Assembly: GCA_016617855.1 (NCBI GenBank)
Contig: JAECUM010096237.1
Location: forward strand, 1-64,000
Source of the DNA: Megalonaias nervosa
Taxonomy: Eukaryota > Mollusca > Bivalvia > Unionida > Unionidae
Reading direction: 5' to 3'
Length of the DNA stretch: 64,000 nt
In this document: piece by piece, positions 1 through 11,303 of the stretch
Position numbering within the stretch: position 1 is the stretch's first letter
How the letters are laid out: the number at the start of each line of letters is the position of its first letter
Program-made: the position numbers and the translations under genes
The notes under the pieces: generated by a model
Told to the model about the DNA's origin: nothing
The model's database searches: none
Seen by the model: the letters and a program-made list of their open reading frames with translations, nothing else

Positions 1-277
1 CCACAGGTAAATATGATCCATATTTCAGATGAGAAAAATGTGCCTTGAGGAAGTCTTCATAAACTTTACTAACTTGTATTACGGAAGGACATTTCATATG
101 ATAAACGAAGCATTTTCAAAATTAATTACTGGTAGTATTCTAATCCATTTATGATCAGGGATTCTACAAATTGAGATTACTGTACAAGTAAACAAGGTTC
201 TTATACCACACCCACCGTCAATCATAATAAAAATATGAAAATAAGCAGTCTAATGTGCTGTACAATCTGTGTATAAA
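1..277. other. Spacer, no gene seen
   Basis: AT-rich sequence leading into the trinucleotide array. I see no coding, RNA or repeat signal. Confidence 0.5.
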
Positions 278-452
278 GTAGTAGTAGTAGTAGTAGTGTA
301 GTAGTAGTAGTATTAGTAGTAGTAGTGTAGTAGTAGTAGTAGTGTAGTAGTAGTAGTAGTAGTGTAGTAGTAGTAGTAGTATTAGTAGTAGTAGTGTAGT
401 AGTAGTAGTAGTGTAGTAGTACTAGTAGTAGTGTAGTAGTACTAGCAGTAGT

Positions 453-492
<40 letters not shown>

Positions 493-507
493 CATAGTAG
501 TAGTAGT

Positions 508-538
<31 letters not shown>

Positions 539-956
539 CATAGTAGTAGTTAGTAGTAGTAGTGTAGTGGTAGTGTAGTAGTAGTAGTGTAGTAGTAGTA
601 GTAGTAGTAGTGTAGTAGTAGTAGTATTAGTAGTAGTAGTGTACTAGTAGTAGTGTAGAAGTACTAGTAGTAGTGTAGTAGTAGTAGTAGTAGTAGTAGC
701 ATATTAGTAGTGGTAGTGTAGTAGTAGTAGTGTAGTAGTAGTAGTAGTAGCATAGTAGTAGTTAGTAGTAGTAGTGTAGTAGTAGTAGTAGTAGTGTAGT
801 AATAATAGTAGTGTAGTAGTAGTAGTGTAGTAGCAGTAGTAGTAGTAGTAGTAATAGTAGTGTAGAAGTAGTAGTAGTAGTAGTAGTAGTGTAGTAATAA
901 TAGTAGTGTAGTAGTAGTAGTGTAGTAGCAGTAGTAGTAGTAGTAGTAATAGTAGT

Positions 957-1001
<45 letters not shown>

Positions 1002-1101
1002 TAGTAATAATAGTAGTGTAGTAGTAGTAGTGTAGTAGCAGTAGTAGTAGTAGTAGTAATAGTAGTGTAGAAGTAGTAGTAGTAGCATAGTAGTAGTAGT
1101 A
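278..1101. repeat. Long interrupted (TAG)n trinucleotide microsatellite, ~824 bp
   Basis: Nearly every base belongs to a GTA/TAG repeat, broken at intervals by TG, CAT or AAT interruptions. The right half also repeats at a larger scale: the interruption TAATAATAG recurs at about 800, 895 and 1005, and each is followed by the same order of TGTAG, AGCAG and AATAG variants. Blocks of about 95-110 bp have therefore been duplicated inside the array. The Tyr/Leu/Thr-rich open frames here on the minus strand are products of the repeat and not genes. Confidence 0.97.
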
Positions 1102-1147
1102 AAGTTCTAAAGAGATTTTCTGAATTGCTAATAGATGACCACAGTAA

Positions 1148-1350
1148 TGATGGTGACTGACATCAATTTTAATGATGATGACTGACATCAATATTAATGA
1201 TGGTGACTGACATCAATATTAATGACGGTGACTGACTGACATCAATATTAATGATGGTGACTGACATCAATATCAATGATGGTGATTGACATCAAAATTA
1301 ATAATGGTAACTGACATCAATATTAATGATGATGACTGACATCAATATTT
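1148..1350. repeat. 25-bp minisatellite, ~8 copies
   Basis: The unit GATGGTGACTGACATCAATA plus TTAAT repeats head to tail about eight times with point changes. One copy carries an extra GACT. No coding meaning is seen. Confidence 0.95.
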
Positions 1351-1635
1351 TCCCCTTGAACAGGAAGGTAAGTATCACCTTTGCTGACGTGTGATGTATG
1401 CCCAAAAGTCAACATCGCAGACCCTGATCTGTGACATAATGTGTCAATATCTTTGGGTCTATGCCATCATTCTACTAATGACTTCTAGTTAACAGCACAG
1501 ACCCTGATCTGTTGTGACATAATGTGTCAATATCTTTGGGTCTATGCCATCATTCTACTAATGACTTCTAGTTAACAGCATAGACCCTGATCTGTTGTGA
1601 CATAATGTGTCAATATCTTTGGGTCTATGCCATCA

Positions 1636-1875
1636 CAGTGGCCAAGTGGTATAAAGCGCTCACAGTTACGGATCACTGCCATCTCACCTCTATCTGCATG
1701 GGTTCGAGTCTTGGGTTCAGCCAATGTGGGTATGTGAGAAAGCTTGCCAGTAGCTTCTCATAGGTCAGTGGTTTTTCCGGGGTTTTCCCGGGTTCTTCCT
1801 CCACCATTTATACTGGCCGCCATGTATAGCCTATCTTGTACTGAAAAATGGCATTAAACCCTACAACAACAACAA
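1636..1875 (+). mobile_element. SINE-A, full-length tRNA-derived copy
   Basis: The head is tRNA-like. Box A is TGGCCAAGTGGT near 1639 and box B is GGGTTCGAGTC near 1701. A body follows (GTATGTGAGAAAGCTTGCC, GGGTTTTCCCGGGTTCTTCC, TATACTGGCCGCCATG), ending in GGCATTAAACCC and a short (CAA)n tail. The element splits a unit of the 83-bp array. CTATGCCATCA on the left (1625-1635) is matched by CTATGCTGTCA on the right (1876-1886), an 11-bp target site duplication with two changes. The head resembles a Leu/Ser-type tRNA, but this is not an intact tRNA gene. The same family recurs at 23211, 27100, 34243 and 41488. Confidence 0.85.
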
Positions 1876-1936
1876 CTATGCTGTCATTCTACTAATCACT
1901 TTTAATTAACAGTGTAAACTCTAATCTCCAATGTTT

Positions 1937-2087
1937 GTATGTGAGAAAGCTTGCCAGTAGCTTCCCATGTGTTGATGGTTCTTACCAGGGTTTCCCCCTC
2001 CCCCCAAGTTTTTCCTCCATCAGTTATACTGGCCACCATTTATAGATTATCTTGTGCCAAAAATGTTATTAAACTCAAAGCAACAAG
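1937..2087 (+). mobile_element. SINE-A, 5'-truncated copy
   Basis: This copy starts inside the body (TTTGTATGTGAGAAAGCTTG), lacks the tRNA head, and ends in GTTATTAAACTCAAAGCAAC. It also sits inside a monomer of the 83-bp array, so two neighbouring monomers each hold a SINE copy. It could be a separate insertion or a duplicated SINE-bearing unit. Confidence 0.75.
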
Positions 2088-2410
2088 ACCCCGATCTGTT
2101 GTGCCATAAAGTGTCAATATCACTGAGTCTATGCCAAAATTATACTAATGATTTATAGTAAACAGTGTAGTCTCTGATCTGCTGGAACATAATGTGTCAG
2201 TATAAATGGGTAAATACTGCCATCTGCAGATTTATAGTCAGCCATGTTGACCCTGATCTGTAATGACACAATTTGTCTGTATCTTCATCAATATTGTTCC
2301 TACTAATAATTTCTAACACACAGAGTAGACCCTGATCTGTTGATGCATTATGCAATGAGAGTTTTGTGTCTACACTGTTTACAGCTTGATACACTATAAG
2401 AATACGTAAA

Positions 2411-4934
2411 GTGTCATCTTCAAACAATTATATTATGTACCATTTTGTACCAACCAGTAGTTCTTAAACAAAATTTTGTTAATAATTTAATACCGTTTAA
2501 TAATATTATATAAAACAAAGCAATGAAATTATAGATTGGAGGTACCAAAACCTAACTGTTTGAAGTTTAAGGTGGTCTGGTCCAGCAAATTGGTATAGGA
2601 AATCAATTCTACCACACAATTAACTCAAGACGAATATTTCCACGATATGCTTTCACTGACCTGACCTGGAAATCATAAAGCACGAGATTTTGTTTTAACC
2701 AATTACAAATGATTAAAGTTTTTATAAGATTTTGTTTCAACCAATTACAAATGATTTTACTTTCCAATGCTCATTTCTGATTGGCTTTTGTTTCAAGTAA
2801 TTATCAATGATTTTACTTTTGAATACTAATTTTTGACTGGGTAAGTTTTATGACTTTCTGACCTGGAATCTTCAACTCATTTCTATCTCACCAGTCTAAA
2901 TAGGAATTACTTAAGTGTCTGCTGACTGCTAATGGTGTTTCAATGTTATTTTATTTGAGCCCTGTGTCAAAGGTCAAATAAATGACCCGTATCAATCAAT
3001 GACAACAGGGTACTAATTATCACCAAGACTAATAACTGGTTTTAAGCTGCAACTGCAGGCATGTCTGATTTATGTACTCTATACAGACTGCCAATAAAAA
3101 TTACTATAAAAATTCCAGAAGGGATAGAGAAAGAAGGAAACTTGTTTTGGGAAGTCATGCACATTTAACAGATATTTTGATGACCAACTCTTCATGTTCA
3201 TCTTTTTTTCCCTGTATGTAATGTACGTTAAATATGTCCTTAGAGAAAATCTTTATATAGTTTTTATTTCAAATATTTGTTCCAACAAATTATTCATCCC
3301 TGCACCAGTTGCAGAAGTGCAACCAAATTTGCTCTGGGCATATATGCTTCATAAGCAGTGCAAAAATCTTTTTAGGATGAATCCAAATAGTTACTACATC
3401 ATCATTCATATTCACCCAATCAGAAACTACTATCTGGATTTGCTACTTCACGTGACTTGGGGATTTGTGTTTATCCATTTGGGTCAAATGAATGACAATG
3501 GATACAATTCCTATTGGCAAAAACTTGTGTTTTACAACTAAATGAGAATCACAAAATTAGCATATTCAACTTTTATTTCTAGAACTTTCCAAGAATAAAG
3601 CTGAGAAACTGTGAATATAACAATAGAAAATTTAGTAAGTAATGGTACACAGTACACCTGAATAAAGTGAATGTTTTCACCTGCAAATATGCAACAGTAA
3701 AATATTAGCCAGGTCTAAACCATATGTTAAGATTATTGAATTGTGCATATATGTACAAACTGCTCTTCTCATAGTTGACAACATTTATGCTTTGCATGTC
3801 ACTCCCATACTCGGACTGCTAGAGGAGACCTAAGTAATAAAAAGTACCATGAAATGTCTGGGGTTTTTTTTAATAGTTTTGTTACACATTGATAATCCTA
3901 TTGCAACACAAGAAAGCAATTGAAGGATGCCTTTCCATCCCCCAGCTAAGCCCTGTCTCTTATATTTTCTCAAAACTTTAAGTTGCTGTCGATTGCAGAT
4001 CATGACTCAGTAAACAATGACAGCAAACCCAACATTAACGTGACATTCTGCCCCGTAGATCAGACGGCAAGATGGATTAGAGTAATATTCCAAAACCCAA
4101 GAGGACCAACATTCTTATTGACCCGTACTTGAAATCCAAGTGATAAATGGAAAACCTATCTATACCTAATCTACCCTTTCTACTGGAGTGATTCGACGAC
4201 GTTCTGAGAGGTTATTTCCACCCGACTAAATCCCTTATAACTTGATTAAGCAATGGAGGGATTATTAAGCTCAGTTCAACATAAAAATCATACAAGACAA
4301 ATTTTTATCGAAATACTCTTTGAGTTTTTGATATCTCTACCAGTGATAGCCAAAGCTATAGCATAAGTGCAATTGTAAATAAAGATTTTCTGTGTTGGTA
4401 CATTCACACATTTCTTTTATCAGGAATGGGTGGAATGAAGATCATTATTTTGTGAACTAATCCCCCTGATCTGAATCAGGAGTTCTCGTGTCATAAAAAT
4501 AATAAATGAAAGTCTGTCAACTCCTGCAGATAAGTTTTAAATGTGGAACAGTGTTCAATAATGGGTATTGGAAAATCTATTACAGCAACAATACAACAAA
4601 CTGAAGACCAGGTCACATATCTAGCCCACGTTAAACACAATAATACTGCCACACTGAATGGCACGGTGGACAATTAAAATTCTTTTTCAGATATTAAAAA
4701 TGATAAAACACAAGTGAAAAAAGGTGCAAATCCATAAAAGACATTTAGATGAATTTGGGGGTGACTTTAAAAAGTGACTCATCACCAGTCAATGATACTG
4801 TCTTTTTCATACCAGTGACACTATGTCCAGACAATGTTTCTTGCTTACTAGAACATAATAAACAATCAACGCTTCTTCTGCTTAAAAAAAGTTGGTCAGT
4901 TGAACCAAAATGAACTGTGTCCATCTTAAAATTT
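2411..4934. other. Mostly unique AT-rich spacer, no gene supported
   Basis: Apart from a small repeat at 2693-2838, nothing is recognisable. A 115-codon open frame at 3194-3541 (+) has low-complexity hydrophobic composition and no known motif, so I do not call it a gene. A patch at about 4130-4240 is richer in CG dinucleotides (GATTCGACGACGTTCTG) than its surroundings and could be a conserved or regulatory element, but nothing more can be said. Confidence 0.5.
2693..2838. repeat. Degenerate ~55-bp repeat, 3 copies
   Basis: TTTTGTTTCAACCAATTACA followed by AATGATTTTACTTT recurs three times with increasing divergence (at about 2691, 2732 and 2787). This is an old local duplication. Confidence 0.65.
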
Positions 4935-4935
4935 G

Positions 4936-4980
<45 letters not shown>

Positions 4981-4991
4981 TGAATAATAAT
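4935..4991. repeat. (AAT)n microsatellite
   Basis: About 18 AAT units with one interruption (ATGAAT), followed by AAAAAATACTTTATTTAC. An (AAT)n tract next to an A-rich word can mark a minus-strand retroposon tail, but no body is recognised here. Confidence 0.95.
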
Positions 4992-5146
4992 AAAAAATAC
5001 TTTATTTACAGATGGTAACTCAGTTAGTTACAGAACTAATCTACCTTTCAAAACATTCATAAAAATAATCCTAGAGCTGACTCTGAACTGGGAAAATAGA
5101 AATATGAATTATAGAAGCAGCATGTGTCTATACTCTTTTCAGTTAT

Positions 5147-5428
5147 ATATTCCCCACCCCTATTCAACAACATGGTATACCAGCTGCCTTAACTCCATTG
5201 TTAAATCTGTAATATCCCCCACCCCTATCCAACAACTTGGTACACCAACAGCCTTAACTCCATTGTTGAATCTGTAATATCCCCCACCCCTATCTAACAA
5301 CATGGTATACCAGCAGCATTAACTCCATTGTTAAATCTGTAATATCCCCCACCCCTATCCATCAACCGGGACACTAGCAGTCTCCATTGTTGAATCTGTA
5401 ATATTCCCCACCCCTATCCAACAACTGG
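5147..5428. repeat. 65-bp tandem repeat, ~4.4 copies
   Basis: The unit contains ATATCCCCCACCCCTATCCA, ACAACATGGTATACCAGC and CTTAACTCCATTGTTAAATC. The fourth copy has a short internal deletion. The strand asymmetry is marked, with C-runs all on the plus strand. Confidence 0.95.
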
Positions 5429-5599
5429 GGGCAAAACCTGTAATTAGACTAATCCAAGGCATTCCAGTCCATTGTACAATCTTGGTTAGAAAAATGCAAA
5501 GTACAAAACAAACACCAATATCGGCACTATGAAAACAAAGTTGACAAGATATAATACAACTGGACGTGTAATAACCATAATACATAAAAGTTTGGAGGA

Positions 5600-5626
5600 A
5601 AAAAAAAATATATATATATATATATT
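5600..5626. repeat. A-run followed by (TA)n
   Basis: A short poly-A followed by nine or so AT dinucleotides. Simple sequence only. Confidence 0.9.
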
Positions 5627-6725
5627 GGGACAAAGTGCACATTTTTTACTGAACCTTCCGAGATAATGCTATCATATTTTGACATCTGTGTATCTGACAT
5701 GATCTGAAAAAGCTAAACAAAATGGTATTTCTTTGTATTATTGTATTTTATTAGACTATAAACTACTGTTATGAACCCCACAGTCCAAGAATGTGTCCTT
5801 TTCATTTAGCAATAGTTTATACCCATTCTCTCAATAAGATATCTGATACTACATGAAAGATCAACACAGGACAATGTTAATATTAAATTTTAATAAGATA
5901 TGCATTCTGAGTAATATCTTCCTTCAGACCCCATCAGTCTCTTGTGATCATTCATTAAACCAAAATCTGATTAAATGTGGTATTTTCATTTATATGGCAC
6001 TTAATGCAAAAATGTCTACCTCATCATGTTGAAATATGCTTAATAACAATCTGAACATGATAAAACAGCTAGGAAAAAGCATTTCAAACATCAAACAATA
6101 TTTTGTATCCACAGTAAGAATGAATATTCACCTCACTGAAAGGATGTTGTAAAGCAAATAGAGCCTTGAGGTCAGACCCAACAAAGAAAGTGTAAAACAT
6201 TTCATCAGTAGGAGGTATGGCTATATACCCAGTCAACCATACCTGACCAGATTTACAATGTTAATACTGTACAACGGGGCAGATTTAATACTGCAAACCA
6301 GTTTGATTGCTACTATAGATGCACTAAGTTAAATGACTTTGAAAAACAGCATTCTAACGGTTGGAATGTTACAATGTGATAGAATATCCATGGTAGTAAA
6401 AGGCAATTAAGTTGAACAATAAAATAAATTAATTTTATCTTCAAATGACTCTAGTAAATTTGAAATATTACTCTAAATCAATCTACATTAAAACCTGCTA
6501 TAATGGTCACCTCCATATCAAAGACTGCTGCTATGAAAGACACTAGTTATGGCTAAATGATGAATTTATAATCATATTTAGCCTCCACAAAGGACATCTG
6601 TCTGTAATGAACATATTTGTGTGGTCTTGTATTGACTGGTTTCACTGTGTTTAGCTGACATTGTATAACATAATATTTTGTCACCATTAAGTTTAGGTAT
6701 ATTTCCATACATTTTAACTTCCTTT
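5627..6725. other. Spacer with one possible repeat-end fragment
   Basis: No gene seen. At about 6490-6545, AAAACCTGCTATAATGGTCA continuing with CCTCC and AAAGACTGC resembles one end of the element at 27999-28156. This is a weak match. Confidence 0.45.
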
Positions 6726-6895
6726 CTGTCAAACAGAAGCCACAGTTGGTACAGTGTTAGACTCGTAAGCCAAGGGTTGCATGTTTGATACATTCCCAAG
6801 CCAGCTTGGGTCAGCTATCTATGTTCATGGTAAAGGTAATCGGCTCCCATTTCCTTAGCATGATACAGCCACAAAAGTGATGTTAAAGTGAATCA
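6726..6895 (+). mobile_element. SINE-B copy, degraded
   Basis: The tRNA-like head includes CCACAGTTGGTACAGTG, an anticodon-like loop in GACTCGTAAGCC, and a box B-like GCATGTTTGATAC. The body has CCAGCTTGGGTCAGC and CATGGTAAAGG followed by CTCCCATTTCCT. It shares this layout with 28186, 34085, 40694 (minus strand) and 57283. It is too decayed to be a functional tRNA gene. Confidence 0.65.
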
Positions 6896-7612
6896 TTCTT
6901 TCAAACATAATAACATTTTAGCCATGTATCTCATTTGCATGAAATCCTAGCAGTCATAAAAACTGGACTGAAACCAATAAGACAATATCTAGAAACACGA
7001 TATGAAATGCCTCTTGTAAAGCTAACAAGATCATACTGGTGCATGTTCATTAAATGTAGTCTGTCAAATATTTTAGATGTAGTGTATCAATTCACTGATC
7101 ATACTGGCATCACAATGTGACAATACCTGAAGTTGCTTTAACACAATATAATGAATTAAAGTTAAGAAAAGAAAGAAAATTTAAGATCTTTATGTCTCTT
7201 CTTTAAATATATTCAAGTTTTGGAACTGGTTTTTTTTGGTATTATTATCCAGTTGCTAGGCAAAGGTTGTTAGAGTGGTTCCTCTATTCAGCAGGACAAA
7301 CCACCAGTCTCAGTGACAAAACATCAGAATTGTTTTTTAGTCCAATATGGCTATGTACAATGGTAAATTAATACGCAAAACATTACTATTTGTTGTTACC
7401 AATTTACATATGAAAGTAAGACAGCAGATAGTCTGTACATTCAGAGTGAACAGAGAAACTTCAAAGTGAACTGCAAAGACCAAAATGGTAAACAAAAAAA
7501 TTAAATGTCAACCCTACAGCTATATTTTAGGCTCTCATGGACGTATTTCTGGTTTCAGGGGTGAATTACAAAGGTATTACAGTAGCAGTAATGAAACCAT
7601 GTGCAGAATCTG
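6896..7612. other. Spacer, no gene seen
   Basis: AT-rich sequence with no recognisable coding, RNA or repeat signal. Confidence 0.5.
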
Positions 7613-8036
7613 AAAACAGTAATGATACAGTCAGGTAATGCTAGTAACCTTTCCACCATGCCTACAAAACAGTAATGATACATTCAGGTAATGCTAGTAA
7701 CCTTTCCACCATGCCTACAAAACAGTAATGATACATTCAGGTAATGCTAATAACATTTCCACCATGCCTACAAAACAGTAATGATACATTCAGGTAATGC
7801 TAGTAACCTTTCCACCATGCCTACAAAACAGTAATGATACATTCAGGTAATGCTAATAACATTTCCACCATGCCTACAAAACAGTAATGATACATTCAGG
7901 TAATGCTAGTAACCTTTCCACCATGCCTACAAAACAGTAATGATACATTCAGGTAATGCTAGTGACCTTTCCACCATACCTACAAAACAGTAATGATACA
8001 TTCAGGTAATGCTAATAACATTTCCACCATACCTAC
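7613..8036. repeat. 53-bp tandem repeat, 8 copies, with a two-unit alternation
   Basis: The unit is AAAACAGTAATGATACATTC, then AGGTAATGCT, AGTAACCTTT and CCACCATGCCTAC. Eight copies start at 7613, 7666, 7719, 7772, 7825, 7878, 7931 and 7984. Two subtypes are visible: AGTAACCTT in copies 1, 2, 4 and 6 (AGTGACCTT in 7) and AATAACATT in copies 3, 5 and 8. Copies 2-5 alternate and so form a 106-bp higher-order unit. Confidence 0.97.
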
Positions 8037-8104
8037 AAAACCAACACAGCAACACAGACATTACAATTTAGATGCAAAGAAAAACTGACAAGGTAGGTGT
8101 CTGT

Positions 8105-8515
8105 ACTATGATACACAGTGTATCATCACTCCACTATTGCATATGTATTGTATCACCCAGGTATCAAGATATGTATCATCTGTTATCTGTGTGATATATA
8201 CTGTGGTATATATTGTATTAACTGTGTGATACATAATGTTGTATATACTGTATCACCTGTTAACTGTGTGATACATGTGGCATATATATACTGTATCACT
8301 ACACAAGTATCAAGAGATTATCACCTGTTCACTGTGTGATATATAATGTAGTATATACTGTATCACCTGTTAACTGCATGATACATCTGGTATATATTGT
8401 ATCACTACACAATTATCAAGATATGTATCACTTGTTAACTGTGTTGTATATATTGTATCACCTGTTAATTGTGCGATGTAATGTGGTATATTTTGTATCA
8501 CCTGCTATGTGATAC
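8105..8515. repeat. Degenerate TGTATCACCTGTTAACTGTG repeat
   Basis: The words TGTATCAC, CTGTTAACTGTGTGATACAT and TATATACTGTATCAC recur about eight times at irregular 45-60 bp spacing. The sequence is rich in GTATAC and TGATACA inverted words, so single strands could fold on themselves. A short open frame here (8118-8339) is a product of the repeat. Confidence 0.85.
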
Positions 8516-8552
8516 ATAATGGCATTAAATCCACAAACCAAAGCAAACCATA
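8516..8552 (+). mobile_element. SINE-A-like 3' end fragment
   Basis: ATAATGGCATTAAATCCACA followed by AACCAAAGCAAACC matches the end of SINE-A (GGCATTAAACCC plus an A/C-rich tail). No body is left. Confidence 0.45.
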
Positions 8553-9089
8553 CCATTATGTATTAAATAAACTACAAGCATGGAAGCTTTGAACAAGAAT
8601 TGATACAAGAGTGGTAAAATACATTCATGAAAACAAATGAGCATGAGCCAAGAAAAAAAATGACATAAACTTTCTCAAGAAACATATGCCTCTTTTGAAG
8701 AGAAGGACAATCCATACATGTAAAATTGAACAAAGGTGACTAAATAAGTATGTTATGCCTCGGGCAACTGTAAAACAGTATATCTGTATCATATCATTTA
8801 TTAAATCTGACAATTACTGTTTATGTATTCCAGATTTTATGCATACAGCAATGTGCCAATAATGATAACCTTTAGTTACCCTCAATTAGACAAGTATAAT
8901 GTTCAGGTTAAAACTTTCAACAAGTCATATATTCTGTACCCTGGAGGATCACCAAATTATAGTAACTTTATTTTTCTGCAAAACATCACCCATAAAAACT
9001 ACCTAAATAAATTTAGAATGAGATGCCAAGTTTCTCAGTGTTAATTGAGCACCCAATCAACTAAATGATGGGACAGCCAAGCTGGCATG
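8553..9089. other. Spacer, no gene seen
   Basis: Unique-looking AT-rich sequence. The short open frames have no recognisable motif. Confidence 0.5.
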
Positions 9090-9460
9090 ATTACATGTAC
9101 ATGATCTTGATCCCAACAGCCCATGATTGATCCAAGTTCCAGAGGTGTCCAGAGAGAAATCTGACCAGTTCTAATCATGTTATCATCTGTCATCTGGTAA
9201 AAGTGCCAGTGAAGATAAAGCCATTAATCAACCTGCTCATCAATTACACTAATTCATGCATTAACATAGAAAAGCCATGCCCCATGCTAAAGTTTCCAGG
9301 AAATTACATGTTTACCTCCCATCCACAATTTGTATGAGAGGAAGGTTATATTTTAACAACCATAGTCCTACACTTCTGGCAGCAAGCTATCAGGAAAATT
9401 TGATAATTTTGGGTAATCAGTGCTAGAATGTGTCAGAAAATTACACCTGAATAGAACTTT
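9090..9460. repeat. Left copy of an old ~0.35-kb duplication
   Basis: Words shared in the same order with 9770-10117 include GATCTTGATCC, CATGTTATCAT, AATCAACCTGCTCATCA, TACACTAATT, GCATGCTAA/CCATGCTAAA, CAGCAAGCTATCAG and AGAATGTGTCAGA. Divergence is substantial, so the duplication is old. Confidence 0.8.
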
Positions 9461-9769
9461 GAGAGCCAGAGGTTTTCTATCAAATATCCGACCACATGAT
9501 TTACTGGAGATGAAAATAAAAACAGTATGTGAAATTAATGTTAAACTATACTGTTTACTACCAATTAACAACTGTAAAGAAACAGAATTTTTAGAGACGT
9601 TAATGACAAGATACATGCCAAGACATTCATAGATATAAGACAGTTCTTGAAGCAGAGATGTCAGTATTTTAACAGGAGAGATTTGAAAGGGGGTGGGTGA
9701 ACATTACCATCATGAATAGCTCCCATTAAAGAAGTCTGTTTGAAGTAAATCTCCCTGGCCTTGGAATGA

Positions 9770-10117
9770 GACCTGTCTATGATCTTGATCCAATCAATCC
9801 ATAATTGATCATGGTCCCAGACATGTCCATAAAGCCATCTTACTGTAACTAGCCATGTTATCATGGCACAGAATATACAGCCATCAATCAACCTGCTCAT
9901 CAGCTACACTAATTGATGCAGTGACAGAGGAGAGCCCAGCTTGCTGCATGCTAAGGTTTCCATGAAATTATGTTTATTCCTTCCATCCACCATTTGCATG
10001 CAGGAAAGCTTATGTCTTAACAACCTGGTCACACACGCCAGGCAACAGCAAGCTATCAGAAAAATGCAATGATTCTGCAAAATCAATACCAGAATGTGTC
10101 AGAGAATTGCAAGACAA
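9770..10117. repeat. Right copy of the ~0.35-kb duplication
   Basis: The partner of 9090-9460, about 660-680 bp away in direct orientation. The span 9461-9769 between them shows no counterpart. The conserved order of shared words rules out chance similarity. It may be an old dispersed repeat family present twice, or a segmental duplication. Confidence 0.8.
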
Positions 10118-11303
10118 AAACAATATAAATTTGATTGATGACCTGCATCAGGGGGACAAGCACTCCCTATCTCAACTAGCCATAACAGCTAAAATACAAA
10201 TAGCCCTATTGTTATACAAAAAAAATACAAACTCTGAGACCACTTTTCCCTGGATTATCCTTGCCATACTAAAAGGCCATACTGAAATGGCCACCCCCTA
10301 TTTACAATTTACATACAGGTAAATGTGGATTAAATTATGTTCAACTGGAACTTTTTGTACTTGACCATTAAGCCAAGTAAAACAAAAACATCATGCTCAT
10401 TATAGGAGTTGCAGCACCAGACATTAAAGCAAGACAAAAACTTTATCAAGAAACCATTGCTCCTGGTTCCAAGCGATAAACCACAATATTAATAAACAAT
10501 ATCTGCATGGTTGGGCAAACAAAAATTGAGATAAGAGACAGAAAAAAAATTAGATTCTGCTTCTCCCCACTCCATAAAAAATTCATTTTCACGAGGAATT
10601 TGATATTATTTAACATGGTACCATTTGTGGGATTATTCAATTGACCTATGATGTCATGCATGTAAATACCACATGATGGGGTATGCACTCCATAACTAGG
10701 GGGAAAACTATGTGACTTTCATTAAGTTATATCACTAAACAATACAAATTTTACATTTGTCAGTGCTTACATAAAGTGCCTAATGTTTTTCTATTTCTAA
10801 TGCATTAAACAAATGGAAATCAAAATTCCAACTCAAGTTATTATCGTGCTCCAGCTAAATGAATTCTTAAAATCGAAGCCAGCCTTTGACTTGAAAGTCC
10901 ATGCAGAAATTGTCCCCTCGTAAAAAAAAAGTAGAACCTTGGAAATTGGTCTTATATTTTATTCTCGATATAAATATATCAAAAGGTTATTCTAATATGG
11001 CAACTTCATTCTTAGTAGAGAGAAAGAATGAAAATAATGCTGACAAAAACCAGACTTAGTGGAAGCAAAAGAAAAGTCAGTTAATGCTGATTTTATCAAA
11101 CTTTATATTCAACAACATGCAGCCATCTCGTTATCAACCAGCCTTGCACACTGTCTACTTTTCATGCTGAGCAATTTATTTTACAGCACTGTAACACTTT
11201 TTTGTTATATTGCTGCACTGACTGAGCCTTGTACTTTTAGCTGGCAACCTCAAAATACAATGAGAAGTCTGTACATGAGCCCATTTTAATAAAGAAAATT
11301 ACT
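10118..11303. other. Spacer, no gene supported
   Basis: No coding motif, RNA gene or array. The open frames here are short and lack any family signature. Confidence 0.5.

Larger units (their letters stand above)
1418..2410. repeat. Tandem array of the palindromic-MITE monomer (~83-bp unit), interrupted by SINEs
   Basis: Units begin with CAGACCCTGATCTG, then ACATAATGTG, a TGGGTCTATGCC block and TTCTACTAATGACTTCTAG. Clear starts lie at 1418, 1498, 1581, about 2088, 2169, 2247 and 2328, with decay towards the right. The same blocks in the same order form the internal monomer of the dispersed MITEs at 11304, 25069, 31354, 33259, 40440, 42530 and 45865. The last unit runs into sequence resembling the right terminal repeat of that MITE (TGTTTACAGCTTGA, then CTATAAG). 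The array is therefore probably a MITE whose inner monomer was multiplied, or a satellite from which the MITE derives. Confidence 0.85.

Noticed and set aside
664..1191. 175-codon and overlapping 108-codon minus-strand open frames rich in Tyr, Leu and Thr
   Set aside because: They translate a trinucleotide microsatellite in which the stop-bearing frames are avoided by period. There is no domain or codon signal.
3194..3541. 115-codon plus-strand frame
   Set aside because: The composition is typical of random AT-rich translation, with no motif, no neighbouring exon and no conserved pattern.
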